Below, one piece after another: positions 45,135 through 59,210 of a stretch of 64,000 nucleotides of DNA. Under the pieces are notes generated by a model. That model saw only the letters and a program-made list of their open reading frames with translations. It ran no database searches and had not been told where the DNA came from. The stretch's first letter is position 1; the number at the start of each line of letters is the position of its first letter. Position numbers and translations under genes: made by a program. The stretch lies in NCBI GenBank assembly GCA_030063045.1, contig JAQSEB010000098.1, forward strand, positions 992,001 through 1,056,000, in the 5' to 3' direction. This DNA is from Pratylenchus scribneri. Its lineage: Eukaryota > Nematoda > Chromadorea > Rhabditida > Pratylenchidae.

Positions 45135-46979
45135 TCACGGCTGGCCTTTTTTGAACCCTGAAAAATGATGTGTTTTTATTGATGTTTGATTATCGGCAAT
45201 TGTCCAATTACCATAAATGAATGGATTCAAAAGTGTATTGAGGAGCACACAAATTCGCAACAATTCCAAATGGACGGAAATTGTGATTTGCAGGTCCCGC
45301 GAGAAAAAGGTGGCCAATGCAAGAACTGGAATTTGGGCAAAATGGGAATAAATTAAATTGGTGAATGTGCAGGTGGACGGACCATTGTAGGGAAGCCAGC
45401 AAACCAAATAAGCGGCGATAACGTGGATTGTGGTTTGGAAGATCCGAGATCGCATTTCCAATCGCCAAGCGGGCACATCTAAATTAGTGGAGGGGAATTG
45501 GAGCGTAAATTGGGGATTTGGGTGTCCGTTTACTATATTTTTTATTGTTATTCAGTGGCGGCAATTGACCGCCCAATAAACTGGCATTTGTGTGCGCAGA
45601 AGAGGATGGGGAAAGGGGCGAAGTGGAGGCAACGGTTGTGCTTGGCCAACAAATTGAACTTTAACAAAAATTGAGATTTAATGAATTTGCGTGATTGTTT
45701 TTTACTTTTCGCTGGGTGCCACATTTTTTGGCACCAACACGCTGCCGCCCTTTTCACCATTGAGCAAAGGACAGTGAATTTGATGATTATCATTTGAGGG
45801 GATTGGAGGAATTTGGCAATTATTCGGCTGATTTGTTGGTATTTGTTGTTGATCTGTTGAGCGAGCTATTGTGGAGGAGGAGGTGGATGGATGCGCAGTG
45901 CATGGCCGAAGGGAATAGAAACAAAGGAAAAGGACAATGTAAATATAGGCAGAAAGGATAATGAGGAATGGGAGCCAAAAGACGGTGAGCAAATGAACCA
46001 ATGTGTAAATGCGTTCACCGGCAAAACTTTCCTAAATTAATAAATTCATCAAATGTCATTCTGTTTTTTTTTGTTTACGGTGAATTCGCGGCCCTTTAAA
46101 TATTCAATTGCCCTTTGTTTGTGCCATCTGGTTGTGCATTGACTCCAATTGCGCAGGTCAATTGTGGTCCAAACAAAGAATTGAGGGATGGAGACAAGGG
46201 CGGCACCCAAATAGCTAATGAGAATGAGGCGCTGAAAGAGCAGGAAGATCAGCGACTGGAACAAACCAACAAGGAGGAGTGACAACAGCGGGTCCCCCAA
46301 CATTTTACCTTCACAAAACGAATTTGTCGAGAGGCGCCAGCCGTCATTTTGCCGGTCTTTTCCATTCTCATCAGTCCATAAACGGTCCTCAATCGGTCCA
46401 ATGCGATGCTGACCACACCAAATGACATCAAATGGAAGCAGAAATCCCAGCTATATTGCATTGCTTTGCAGAGGAATTCGCCGGCACTCCACGTGTAGCC
46501 AATCAGCCAAGCAATGTGGGATGGACAATAACAGAGAATGACCAACAAATCGACTACGGTCAAATGCAATTTAAGCCAAAGGAAATTGGTCCGTGTGACT
46601 TCTTGCTGAAAAGAAATAAAATGAATTAATGATTTGGCATAGAATGGAAACATACCCTCGATATTCTGGCTCCTTTCCTTGGATTGAAAAGGGCAGAACT
46701 GCCACCCAATTGTTTGCTCAACGCAATCGCATTGAGGGGAAGTCCAAAAAGGAGCAAAAGTGCCAATAAGATGAGTTCAATCCAATCAGAAGGCAACTAA
46801 AATTAAGAAGGGGAAAAGTTGCCAATCAAATTGTGCCCCAAGGGGATGGGGATGGCACTTACCATTTCTGGTCGCGCAATTTCGCCTTCTTCATCCAACT
46901 CAAATGCGTTTGGGGCCATTTCCATACCGTCACTGCTGTTTACGAGAATAAATGTGAGTGGGGAATTGGCGGCGGCCAT
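45135..46979 (-). CDS. Class A peptide receptor GPCR (GnRH/AKH/vasopressin-like)
   Basis: Neuropeptide receptor at the plasma membrane. Exon 1 (Met at 46979) gives an acidic extracellular N-terminus MAAANSPLTFILVNSSDG with an NSS glycosylation site. Helix 1 follows: IELILLALLLLFGLPLNAIA. Next are TNFLWLKLHLTVVDLLVILC (helix 2), CKAMQYSWDFCFHLMSFGVV (helix 3) with DRLRTVYGL in place of DRY, LILISYLGAALVSIPQFFVW (helix 4), LLTVFWLPFLIILSAYIYIV (helix 5) and a long Ser/Thr/Pro third loop. Helix 6 is IHVIAAYLVCWLPYNGP and helix 7 LLNTLLNPFIYG. The last exon adds FKKGQP and stops at 45137-45135. Joins are phase-consistent. The helix 6 CWLPY and helix 3 Asp-Arg fit the GnRH/AKH/vasopressin group best, but the ligand is not determinable. 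Confidence 0.82.
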
Positions 46980-48423
46980 GGCAGCAATCTGTGTTGATGA
47001 ATTTGAACTTAATATTTTGTATGGGAGGGGGCAAGGGGCGAGAATTTTGCTTAATGAGTGGAAAAAATGGAAGGGGAATGGGAATATGCTCACGGGAAAT
47101 AAATGAGGCAATGAATGTGGGAAGGAGGTTGAAAAATCCAACTTTCCGCGCGAATGGCATGTCCCTTTGGGTGGGAAGAATGGGCGGATTCGGCATATTG
47201 GCCCCACAATATACATATGTAATGGACCGGATCCAATTGTTCGCCCTTTTCGCGTGACTTCCTCTCAAATAACAAGAAATACAAAAATCATCTTCCCAAA
47301 TATTATGTGCCTTTTTAGTTACATAAACTAAATTTGGGCCATTGAATTTCCCAAATTTGTGCAATTTTTGCGCAAAATACGTAAATTTAGCATTGATAAT
47401 GATGTTGATTTACACGCAAAAAGCAGGCGCTCAACCGGATGGATATATTTGGGGAATTTGAGGGTGGATGAGGGAGCATTTAAAGTGTATTCTTTAAATG
47501 GGGAATTAAAATAATTTGGACGGAATTATGAGGCAACAATTTAAAGGAAGGAAATGGACAATTTGAGGTGAAAATAATAATAATGAGGGGAATGATGATG
47601 AATGGATGGATATTGATAATGGGCTTGAAAAAATTGGCATTGACATAATTTTGGCACATTTCGAATTGTGTATGAATGTGCCAAAAGACCAGAAAGAAGT
47701 CATTCAAGAGTCTGGGTGAAGCCAACAAAAGTTGGCGAAGACCCAAGATACATTATGGAATATTTATTAAATAAAATATTCTCATATATTATTTTGAATA
47801 TCCCATCCTTCCTCATTTATGGCCTTTTTTGGTCTCTTTTTCCATTGTTGGTGAATTCAATAGGAATGAAAACAACGAAAGAATGGAGTGGGAAGAGGAT
47901 TGAGCCCCGAGGTCAAAGGGCATGAAAAGAATGAATGGAAAATGGAATCCATTCATTTTCATTTATTATTTGTTTGGTGTGTGTGTTTTTTGGCCAATAA
48001 TAAGGGATTTATTCCTCAATGTTGGATTGTTTTCATTAAAATATTTTATTAATAAAAGTATGGCTAATCTTTTTGATTCTGTAAAATTAGTTCCGTACAA
48101 ATGGAGAGAATACTAGGAATTAATCAACTTTAAAATCGACGAGGGGAAAATTGACTAAAAAGCATTCATTTATTTGATTTTAATTTGATTTTAAAATAAA
48201 CTACAGAATTCACCAAAAATGTGGCAATCTTTTTTGGGCATTCCTCTCGTCACTTTTCCTACATTCGCCGAATGTTGCTTTGAATAAGGCGAAAATTTTT
48301 GGTCCATTCATTTAATTAGGCTAATGCGAATGCCTAACAAATTTGGCTTTTTTCAAACGAATTTCCCGAAACTTGAATACAAAGAAGATTGTACTAATAT
48401 GTATTCTAAAATAAATTAAGTAA
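46980..48423. other. Intergenic region upstream of the GPCR gene
   Basis: No supported gene. A possible trans-splice acceptor (atcaacacag, about 46990) precedes the GPCR start. It becomes AT-rich towards the minisatellite. Confidence 0.5.
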
Positions 48424-48990
48424 GTTTCCGCCTGTTTTGTTTTTGCACTAATTCCGCCTGTTTGAATTTGCACTATTTCCGCCTGTTTGAATTTGCACTA
48501 ATTCCGCCTGTTTTATTTGCACTATTTCCGCACTATCTGTTTGAATTTGCACTAATTCCGCCTGTTTGATTTTGCACTATTTCCGCCTGTTTGAATTGCA
48601 CTGATTCCGCCTGTTTGAATTTGCACTATTTCCGCCTGTTTGAATTTGCACTAATTCCGCCTGTTTTATTTGCACTATTTCCGCCTGTTTGAATTTGCAC
48701 TAATTCCGCCTGTTTGAATTTGCACTATTTCCGCCTGTTTGAATTGCACTAATTCCGCCTGTTTGAATTTGCACTATTTCCGCCTGTTTGAATTTGCACT
48801 ATTTCCGCCTGTTTGAATTTGCACTAATTCCGCCTGTTTGAATTGCACTAATTCCGCCTGTTTGAATTTGCACTATTTCCGCCTGTTTGAATTTGCACTA
48901 ATTCCGCCTGTTTGAATTTGCACTAATTCCGCCTGTTTGAATTTGCACTAATTCCGCCTGTTTTGTTTGCAATAATTCCGCCTGTTTTGA
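48424..48990 (-). repeat. Minisatellite of the acaggcgga family, third locus, inverted
   Basis: About 23 units of ~25 bp with core ttccgcctgtttgaatttgc, the reverse complement of the arrays at 3.8 and 33.5 kb. Units alternate between actaattccgcctg and actatttccgcctg. One unit carries a small internal duplication (ttccgcactatctg near 48528). Confidence 0.94.
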
Positions 48991-51900
48991 TGTTTTTATT
49001 CCACTTATTTTATATTTCACCTCTAATAAGATCTAACTAATTCCTCCTGTTTTTTGTTGTTCCCGGAGAGATAACATGTATCCAATAAAAATGTATGATG
49101 CCTATAAATTTTGCTGGATTCAAAATTTTTTACTAAATTTGACCCTAAAGGAGATTATGCAAAAATGTATAATCCAAAAAAGTAGAGTAATTCCAAGTAT
49201 AATTTGTGCTTTTTAAGAATAATAAAAAATATCCTCTGGGAGACAATTATTATCCATTTGAATGGATTTTCTCACATCCAAAAATGCACACACCAAAGTT
49301 GGAAGAAATGGGAAAAAACAGTTGGTGGAATAATCTTCTCCCATTTTTTCCATTATTCTTCGTGTGTGGCAAAAATATATTTCAACGGGGATTGAAGAAG
49401 ACACATTGGCCAAAAGGGAAAAGAGGGGACCGGATTTGTGGGGACCGCAAATTTTGTGAGGAATTTATAATGAAAAGAAAGGAAGAAGAGGCACAAATGC
49501 CGTCGAGAATTGGCAAAAATGGGACCTAAATTTGTTGAAGGGGATGCTCTCCAAAATGGCATTTGATGGTGATGTCGTGAATGGTTAAAATGGGCAATTT
49601 TCCATCCATTTTAATTTAGTCCAAATTTGCAAAATTCAACATAAAGGAGCCAATCATCCATTTTGGTAGATGTTCAAAGAACAAAAACAAATTTATGTAT
49701 GACGATCAAATTCCACATAAAAAGGGAGAATGGAAGAAAAAGAAAAGGAAAGGCGAAATATTGCCAAAATTGGCATGGCCACAAGTTCATCCATGTGAGT
49801 GGGGAAGGGTGTCTCATTTCGCGATTGACACGTTTTTGGTCATTAAATTGCCCAAAAAGGGGGAAATGGAAAGAGGAATGAATTTGGTGCCGGAAGGGGA
49901 GGCAAAGGCAAAGTGGAGGCATTTAATGGGAAAGGGAAAAGGGAATGAACTGGATATTGGATTTTTGGCAAGCGTTGGTCATAAAATGAAATAAAATAAT
50001 ATAAAATGTTCCAAATTCGATGCCAGGACATTCGAGCTGCTGAATGGCACAAAAATTGCCAAGAATGATGACGAAGACAAATTGGAAGGAAAGCAAAAAT
50101 GGAAGAAAGGTGCAAAATTGTTAATGAAAAGAAAAAAAATAGAAGTAGACTGCAAAAAGCAAAGAAAATGAATTGGCCAAAAATTGGCAAATGCTTCAAT
50201 GAACTTTTTGGCAAAATCTTTGAAAAAATGGTCTTTTATGAATGAGGAGCCAATTTGAATTAGAAGGACAAAAGACGAAAGGGATAGAAAGGTAATTGGG
50301 CATAAATTCGAAAATGGCAAAAATTGGAGAATGAAAATCGATGGAAAAAGAAAATTTTGGGACCATCTGGAGGAGAAGGCGATAATTTGGTTGGAGGGGA
50401 CATTGTTGTTTTGGATGGAATGGCCAAATGGATTAAAATGAAAATTGGGAATGCCTGGGGGAAAAAGCAGATTTGAATGACGAAGGGGGGAAACTTTGGA
50501 CAATTTTGGCCGGGGACAAATGGGAAAATGGTGGTTTGGAGGAAAGGGGATGGATGTTGCGAAGTTGACAAGGAAAAAGGAGGGAGAAGGTGCCGACTTT
50601 TTAGACAAAGAATGTGCCAATGCCAAATGCACTTGGACTTGTCCTCATCAGCCTTGGCCAGAGGCGGAAAAGTCGTTGAAAATGGGCAAAAATGAAAATT
50701 CCGTCGCCCATGGGGAATTTAATTAAATGGGAATGAACTTTTTGAGGGCAAAAATGAATGAAGAAAAGAAATTTGAAAAATATTTGCGAAAATGCAAATT
50801 AAATAAAATTCCCCATTGAATGAATGAAATTAGACTTTTACAAATTGTTTTGGCCATAAAATGAAGGGAGGGGGAATGTCGCATTTAAATTGAATTGAAT
50901 AAATGAATGAACGAATTTTTGATGAAATTTGATTCCGTCGACTGCGACTTCATTCATCAATTTAATTAACTTCTTTTTGACGTTCTTTTTCTTCAAAAAA
51001 AAGTTCACACGTTCATTCAATTACTGTGAAGTGTCAAAAACATTTTTTCTGGGAAAGTTGCCATAATTTTCTGCAAAATTCACCAAAAAATTTGCGTAAA
51101 TTTCAAACAAATTCCCAAATATTATAATAAAATATTGAATATTGCCTCGTCATTTTCAGCCATAAAATGGCCAATTTCTTGGCCAAAAAGCCAACCTAGA
51201 ATTTTCCCATGGAAACCTTTTTTGGTGCCTTTTCCCTTTTCCTCCAAAAAAACCCTTTTTCCCTCAATGTGTTTTATTCTCGTCCTCTTCCCACGCACAT
51301 TCAATTCACAGTGGCCCTTCCAAATTTTCGGTGATCACCCCTTCTTCTTTTTTGATTTCCTTTTTGGGATTTGCCCAACAACCATCCAAATAGGCGACAA
51401 ATCCCCCTTTTCCCCTTTTTATTTTATATTCTTTCCCATTCAATCCAATTCTCAATCCACCAACAAAACAATTACCCACGGACGAAGAACAAACAGACCA
51501 AAATACACACAACAGGAACAGCACAGAAAGGGAAAATAAAAGGAGTGGGGGAGGGGTGGGTGGAAGAGGAATAGCTGCAGAAAATGCTGAATTGGAGGGG
51601 GAGGGAGGGGGGGAACAAAATGAACCGGTTTGCCATGCATGGGCAATGGACGAAAGGGAAGGAGGGGCTATTGTTATCCGGGATGGGGGAATATTCCCGC
51701 GCAGCTGTTGAAGAAGAAGTGGAAGACAAAAGCCCAAAGGGGGTGGGGACCCCTTTTTCCTATTTCCATCATCGCCACCTTCCAGAAATAGCCAAAACAA
51801 GTTCCTTTCGGCTCCTCATCATCATCATTCGGCTTTTCGCTGCTTCACTTTCCTTCAACACCATCTTCTTCCTTCTTCTTCTTCTGGATGATGAGTCCTC

Positions 51901-54900
51901 ATCCCCCCCCCTTCCCCCATCGTTCACCACTTTCCCCTCTTATTTTCCATTTTAATATCCCATTCCCCCCTTCTTCGTCCATTCATTCATTTCCCCAACC
52001 CGAATCCAGTTTTGTTGTTCTGCCCGATCAGCTGCAGCCCCCGGGGACTGGTTTGCCTCAAATCAACACATCCCCCCTTCTATTCATCCAGAGCCAATAA
52101 CATCCTCCAAAAAGGGGGAAATTTTGGGGAAATGGCTAAAAACAAGTCGGCAACAGGCTCAACACCAACACCACCCAAAACATTACTTTCTACCACCCCG
52201 GATAGGCAAGGAATGGAATGGAATGGAAAGGAATTGTGCAGCCAAAACACAGCCAAAAAAGGAGCAATCTGCATTTGCCCAAGTCCACCCCATCCCCACC
52301 AATTCCATACCATCCATTTTTGCACCATCTTCCTCCTTTTATTTTGAATCCACATTCTCGGCTTTTCCTTCCTTCCATTCTTTTTCCCAAAATTTGTTTC
52401 CAATTTCATTATTATTTTTGCTTTATAATTTTTAGTACTTATGGAGTTTGTATCCTTTTTTTATTATAAGATGATATCCTGTCCCTGATTGACCCAAAAA
52501 TGACCCTAACCCTAATCCTGATGACCCATAGGATGTCCTTCACTTTTTCCCTCCTCAATAAAAAAGGGGATACAAAATCCATAGGTACCGTATTTTTACT
52601 CCATTCCAATTTCCTTTTAAGTTGATTGAATATTTCTGGAGGCTAAATTCATTTTTCCTTTCCCATTTATTTTTCTCATTCAGAGGGAATGCGAGGATTC
52701 AAAATGAAATAGTCAAATTCAGAATCAACGACCAATTTGGGTGGAATAAATGGAAAGTTTTGAATGAACCAATCAAAATCACTGATGAATGAATGAATTA
52801 AATTCAAGTCTTCCTTTTTGACCCCCATTCATTTGGTTCGCCAAAATTCGGTCATCTTCTGCCCTTTTTCAATTTAAAAATGTCCCACCTTCATCTCATC
52901 CCAAAATCCCAACTAATCCCATCCATTTTTTTCTACTTTGACGGGAGAACATCTGCAGGCAGTAAATTCCCTCCCACAACTCATCTCACCACTTTTGATT
53001 GGGTCTTTCTTCGCAAAATTCACTTCGGTCACGATTTCTTCCTTCCCCCACCCCTCTTTCGTGTGCCCCTCAATTATAAAAGGTGGAAGGGGTGTTTGTT
53101 GGTCAATTCTCATTGCGCATTGTGTGCCTCCTCTTCATCCCAGCAGTTGGTTGCGCAATGGGCAAAGGGCAACGGATGAATGGATGGATGGATGACCTGC
53201 CAGCCGGTCCGTCGGCTGCTTCAATGACCAATGCGATGTGTTTTTCGTGCGGGGATGGGCTCGACTGACTCCCCTCCAACTTCCCTTCCTTTTTTTGCGG
53301 ATGCCCCAATTCGCTCTTCTCCCACCTTTTTCAATCCCCCCAGGGAGTTTGTGTGCCCCGATGACCCAGTTCATGATGGGTTGCGCAAAGCTGGGGGCGA
53401 AGGGGGGGGGGGGGGGGGGAAGGCAATTGCCCTCCTTATTTTGGCGCTATAAATATGCACACAAAAAACTGGTCATTTTTGCTTCCTCTCGTCCATCCTT
53501 TTGGTCACTTCTTCCATTCTCCGAAATTCCACCTTCAATTCCATTCCATTTCCTTCTGAAGTTCCAAAGTTCTTTTCTCAAATCTGGAGCATTTTTTGAA
53601 AGCAAATTTAAATGTTCAAACTTTAAACAAACAAATTTTCCCCAATCTAACTTCGGCAAATATCATCATATATTCTCTTCTTTCTCTCATGTTAAATTTT
53701 CATTTAATAAATCCACTTTTTCAAATTCCAACACACAACCTCCCTCCCCCTCCATTTGCCACTTTTTCCATCTTTTATTTCACGTTTTTCGTCTGCTATT
53801 CTCGAATTGTTCAGCCACAAAATGAAGGGGGAATCATCAATGAATTGGTCACGGGGAATGAATGGGAAGGTGGTGGGGGATGACGAAGGAGAATGAGAAG
53901 AACAAACACAACATGGATTTTTGGGACATGGCAGAGGGCAGGGGCCAATGTGGAGAAGCCGATTTTAGCGAAGGATGGGGGAGAGGGGGAATGAATGCAA
54001 ATAGAACAACACTCGCTAATTTTGGACCAAAATCCTTCGGCTGATGAGGCATTTTTGGGTTGCAAATGAGCAAACAAAACAGATTTGGGGCCTTTTAGTC
54101 TGGAGAAATAAAACAACAAAACAGACACCCTCCACACGCACAGTCATACATTCCCATTCCCATTCATTCATTCATTCATTCAAGAATAATACAAATTATT
54201 CATCATTCAATTGTCGCTGCCACCTTTCATTTATGGCCAAATCCAGGCCAATTCATTTCTTTTATTTCATTCTCATTTCAATTCTAATCATCAGACCAAT
54301 TCCCCTTTTCTCAATTCTTTCCTTTGCCCATCAACCAACGTGTCGGTCCATAACTCTGATGAATGAAATGCAATTTTGGCGCACTGATTGATTCCGTGCC
54401 AGCCTCTACCGGTCGCCGCCCCTTCCTTCATTTTGCCCCTTTTAGGGTCGATCTTTTCCATTCCACTGTTCCCCTCCTCCGTGTCCTCATCTGCCCCCCC
54501 CCTTTCCCTCCGTCGCAGTTCCCAACGACCTTCACAACAACTCGCGCAGCAGCAACCAACAACAGCGACAACCGAGCAAGTAATGGGGGGAATGACTGGC
54601 CGACAGGTTTTGAGGTCGCCTGGCAGAAGGGAAAGGCGTGCATATTTCCATGATTTGGCGAAAACTCAGCGAAGATAGGGGAAAATATGGAGAGGAGAAT
54701 GGGAGGAACAGGTGCGGCCGGGCAAAAAGGCCAGAAACAGGTTCCCCCTGCGCAGGACCGATTGAGTGTTTTGCGTTTTGCCAGCCACCAATCCATCCAT
54801 TCATCCAGTCAAACAAGGCATTGAGGAGAGGAGGACATCATCAGCAAAGAAGGCGCCAATCGAATTGAAGGAAGGGAGCGAGGGGGATGGCGGGATTGTG

Positions 54901-55828
54901 ACTCTCGACGCGGATGACCCATCGGTCGACTAACCAACAACTTGTTCTCGACCTGTTCTCTGAACCACCTAAAACCATCAGCAGAACTCTTTTAGTCCCC
55001 TTCCCCAATTCTCATTCCAAAATATTCCCCCTTTTCTCTATTTTTGGTCCTCTAATCGAAAATACACAAATTCCCCCTTTGGCTTCCTTCGTCCATCCAA
55101 AATCCCTTCCAGCAAAATTTTCCCTCTTCCTCATTCCCAAAAAATTTTGCATTTCTCTCCTATGATTAATTCTGTTTTGCTTGCCGATTGTTGGGCCGCC
55201 CTTTAGGGCCGAAATGGAAGGAAAGAGAGATGACTGTGAGCGGAATGGCCAAGCCTCCCCTTTTCCCATTGGCCCTTTCATTTATTCAATGAATATTCAT
55301 GCAGTGCCCGGGGCCCTCTAAATTGCATATTCTGCCCCCTCCCCTCCCCAACCCCCTTCCGACATTTCAAATTCCCGGGCCGGTCATGAATAATTCATTG
55401 GCCGCCTCAGCTGAATTGCTGAATGCAAAATGAATGGCAAAGCCAATGAGAATGGCCGCCCTGTTTTTGGCAATCCCCATTTTATTATTATTCCTCACTC
55501 ACGCCTCCCATTTTTACCATTTCTTAAACCCCACCTTTTGGGTTTTTGTTTATTCAGTCTGTTCTGTGTTTCAGCTGCAGAACTCCTTCTTACTTCCCAT
55601 TTGATGATGACCTTGGTGCTAGTCGCGCAGCTGGCTCCGGCCCAGGCCCAATTGCCCCCAGGGGCGAGTTCAGTCCGGCCATTTTTGTGCCCCCTTTCCC
55701 CTTCCCCCAATTTTCCCCTTTGCCTTTTTTGCAGCCAGCCGGTCTTCCTTTTCCCTCCTTTTAACCCTTCCTTTTGGCTCCACTTTTATAAATTTCGCAT
55801 ATTTTTGCAGCTTTCAAAACATAAAATA
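48991..55828. other. Large gene-poor region upstream of the IRF2BP gene
   Basis: Nearly 7 kb. From 49.6 to 50.7 kb the plus strand is purine-rich and gives Lys/Glu/Gly-rich open frames (for example 49695-49994), while the opposite strand gives a 217-codon Phe/Pro/Ser-rich frame. From 51.2 to 55.8 kb the plus strand is pyrimidine-rich, with a G run at about 53403-53419. None of these frames shows splice signals in phase or motifs. Part of it may be a long 5' UTR intron or promoter of the regulator that follows. Confidence 0.4.
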
Positions 55829-58091
55829 ATGCAGTCCATTTCGGCCTCAGATTTGGCCGCTCTCAACCTTCAACAGGCCGCAGCTGCAGCCGCCGCTGTT
55901 GCCAGTCAAACTCATCAAAATTCCGCCTCAAATGGTGCCGCCTCCGTTTCAAACTCAAATCATCATCCAACAAATAATAAAGTAAAAAAGAATATCACCC
56001 AAAAATAATCCAATTTATTTTGTGTTTTTAGAGAATTTCTGCCTCTTCAGCACAACAATCCATGAACGGCGGTTCGGCTGCGCCCATTTCCGCTGTTTTT
56101 GGCCAAAATGGCCAATCGGCATTTGGCAATTTGGCCTCAGCCTCTTCAATTTTAATGCGAAATTCCAAAATTAATTGTTTCCTTTGTGATTTGCCCAGAA
56201 TGCCTTGGGCCATTGTTCATGATTATGGCGAGGCAGTGTGCCGAGGATGTGTGAATTATGAAGGGGCAGAAAAGTAGGGCAAAATTAATATTATTTTAAT
56301 TAAAATTATGGACCATAGGATTGAGGCAGTTATGCAAGAAACGCGACGTCAAAAGCAAATTTACGCAGCATTGTCAACCGGATTGAATCCATCCTCCACC
56401 GGTGGCACTTCGAATGGTCCAAATTTGCCATTGGATTTGATGAATGGAACATCCGGAGGGCCAAATGCTCAATTGAAGACGACACCTTTTGCCCAGCCAA
56501 TTCTGCCTTCGGCTTTAAATGGAAATGGACTGGCCAGTCGATTCAGTCCCCGGGTTAATGGCAATGGAGCCGGAGGAATTCATGCGAATGGAGGTGGCTC
56601 AACAACAATTGGCAATCATCATAATAATAATGGGAATGGGACAAATGGCAATTCCCCGTTGAATTTGGCCGCCCAATTGGCAAATCAACAACAAAATTTG
56701 ACGGAAACTCTTCAACAACAACAACAGCGGACATTGCTGAATGCAAGGGCAGCTGCTGGGGCATTGGCAGCGGGGAATGGATTGGATGAGGTGGGAGAAT
56801 AATTAATAATAATAATTTAATATTTATTTTAGTTTCAATTACATCAATTACGGGCAATGTTCCCATTTTTCAATCCACATCAACTTTTCCCAATGGGAAC
56901 ACTTTCCGGATTGGCTGCCAGTTTGATGCCCCCTCAGGCAACATCAAATGGAACAGCGACTGGGACAGTAATGAATGGAAGGAAAAGGGAACATGAAGGA
57001 GGAGGGGATGGACATAAGGAAATGTTGAATAAAGTACAAAAAGGTGTGAATTTGTGGATTAAAACAATACAATTCTTAGCCATTTAAGGTGATGCCCAAA
57101 CAACATCAATTTCGCCCACTTCCACCAATAGTCCGGAACAATCATTGGCCCATCAAAATGGAGGAGGTGGCTATCATTCCCATCATCAAGGTGGCCAACG
57201 TCGCCATTCCCTATTCCAACAATTGGGTGGCACAACAAATGGTGGATCGACGCCAACTTCATTGGCAATGGCCGCAGCCGCCCAACAAGCTGCAGCCGCC
57301 GTTGCTGCCCAACAGAGTGGAGGGGTGCCAACCCCAGTCCAGCAGCCAATTTTGAGATGTACAAGTTGCCAAGAAAGGTTGGAGGACACTCATTTTGTGC
57401 AATGCCCTTCCGTAAATGGCCATAAATTCTGCTTTCCATGTTCCCGAAAAAGCATTAAAAGACAATGGAATTCACAGGTAATAAATTATTTTTTGAATTT
57501 GAATATTAATTGAAGTCAAAATTGAAGGATGTGCATTGCCCCTCGGGCGATAAATGTCCTTTGGCCAATAATTCGTGCCAAGCGTGGACTTTTATGCCCC
57601 AGGAGATTCAAACGGTATAAAATTCCATCATTTTGCCATATTTCCAATTGATCAATTTCATCAATTTTTAGATCCTAGGCACCGAAGATTATGAGGCATT
57701 CCAAAGGGATCGCGAACGTGTTGGTCTTTTTGCGCCAAATTCAAGTGGCTCAAATTCATCTAATTCTGTGGTGAATATTCAAAATTAAATAATATGAATA
57801 ATTTTTCGGTATATTTCAGTCAACAAGTGGGCTGGCCAGCAATGGATCAACGACGGGACGGACAAATTCATCAGAGGGAAATGGCCAAAATGGAAACGAG
57901 GCACAGGCAAATCAAAAAATTAATCCAAATTGCTTAAAGATGGGCTTAATTTGCAGATTGGCACATTGTTGGGCACAAAATGCGGCAGCACAAAAGAATT
58001 GGGTGGCTCACCAATTGGATTGAATGGAGGATCGCCTGGAGGGGAAATCATAAAACAACAAAATGTCAATAATGGCCAACAATCACCTTGA
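55829..58091 (+). CDS. IRF2BP-family transcriptional co-regulator
   Basis: Nuclear corepressor-type protein with an N-terminal zinc finger and a C-terminal RING. Nine exons (55829-55981, 56032-56273, 56319-56790, 56833-57043, 57089-57477, 57528-57614, 57672-57770, 57820-57906, 57957-58091) join in phase to 624 residues. After an Ala/Gln/Asn-rich start, the IRF2BP finger reads [36 protein letters not shown] long Asn/Gly/Ala/Gln-rich linker follows. The RING reads [59 protein letters not shown], matching the family closely. The tail is Ser/Gly/Asn-rich. The intron 57907-57956 begins with GC. Reading through it gives a stop in the next lines, whereas removing it gives [16 protein letters not shown] to the TGA. 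Confidence 0.93.
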
Positions 58092-58380
58092 CCCTCTCTT
58101 GAACCCTTTTTTGATTTGGCATCGAAGATTTAATCCCATTATTCCCTTTGAATGAATGAATTGAATTGAAATGTTGCATTGCACCAAAACACACAAAACT
58201 TGTAAAATTCACACATTCATCCATAATTCACATTTTCACCATTTTTTGTACAATTTTTAATCCCCATTTTCCCTTCCCTTTGGTCCCAACAACATTTTCC
58301 CAATGAAAAATAAAAAATGAGGAATTTATTAAATAGATGGCAGAATAATAAAAAAACAAATTAAAAATATGAAAAGAAAA

Positions 58381-59210
58381 TTAATTCAAATTCTTCCAAA
58401 AATTTGGGTCCATTTGAAGTTTCCGTTGGAAATTGTTGAACCAATCTGTGACTGCCTTTGCCGGCACAAATTCCTCCGTTTGTCCAGTGGTATTCAAAAT
58501 TCCGGGTTTTGGCAAGGAAATGGCAAATGATTGAACATAATTCACAAAATTTGACACCATTTTTTCGGCAAATTGTGCGATTGAAGACTGAAATTGATGA
58601 ATAATGCTCTAGGGGAATTGGTCAATGTCATTTTGCCTGTGTGATTGGTTTTGCCTTTTCGGTCTCTGTTTTCTGTTGAATTTGGCCAATTGGTTCCAAA
58701 ATAATGCCCAATTTTGCTGACGAGGAGAGGGCATAATTTGATGATTGGACAAAATTATTGAAAATGGATTGGCCCTGGGAATTTGATTGATTCGAATTTT
58801 TCAACTTAAAAAATGTTCAGAAAATTAAATGCCATTTTTTGGTTATCACCTGGCCAATTTTGAAAAAGGCACTTGGTTTTTCATTGCTAATAAATCCCAA
58901 AAAATGCCAATGTGGCTCATCCACCGATGAATTTGGCCAACTTATATAAACTGGGATGGGAAAATTGGAAATAAAAGTGGGAAATAAAAACTGACTGGAT
59001 CCGCCAATCTCGGGTGGCAAATGATGAATTCCGGTGAGGAAAACGGCAATATGATTTATACTGGAATATATTTATTTATTTATTTGTCAAAATAATATTT
59101 AATGCCCACTTTTCGGCATTTTGCAATTCAATCAAAAATTGGCTCTCATTTATGGCCACAAATTCCGTTTGAACCATTCTCCCTGCAGCAATCACACCAA
59201 AGGCTGACAT
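58381..59210 (-). CDS. Hikeshi-like nuclear import carrier for Hsp70
   Basis: Hikeshi carries ATP-bound Hsp70 into the nucleus under heat stress. The start at 59210 reads MSAFGVIAAGRMVQTEF, the family's Phe-Gly-x-Ile-x-Ala-Gly-Arg start. Next are INHIAVFLTGIHHLPPEIGG, IYISWPNSSVDEPHWHFLGF, ISNEKPSAFFKIGQ (the most conserved block), SSIAQFAEKMVSNFVNYVQS, and the C-terminal PAKAVTDWFNNFQRKLQMDP, NFWKNLN. Introns of about 45-60 bp join in phase. Length (about 200) equals the usual ~197. It is transcribed divergently from the PDZD8-like gene, 623 bp apart. Nothing odd is seen. Confidence 0.92.

Noticed and set aside
49206..49994. Plus-strand Lys/Glu/Gly-rich frames
   Set aside because: They look somewhat protein-like, but they lie in a purine-biased stretch and could not be joined in phase or matched to a family.
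49979..50632. 217-codon minus-strand open frame
   Set aside because: Phe/Pro/Ser-rich composition follows from a purine-rich opposite strand. There is no motif or splice evidence.
51300..54500. Many Pro/Ser/His-rich plus-strand frames
   Set aside because: The plus strand is pyrimidine-rich, so open frames appear in all three phases with the same bias.
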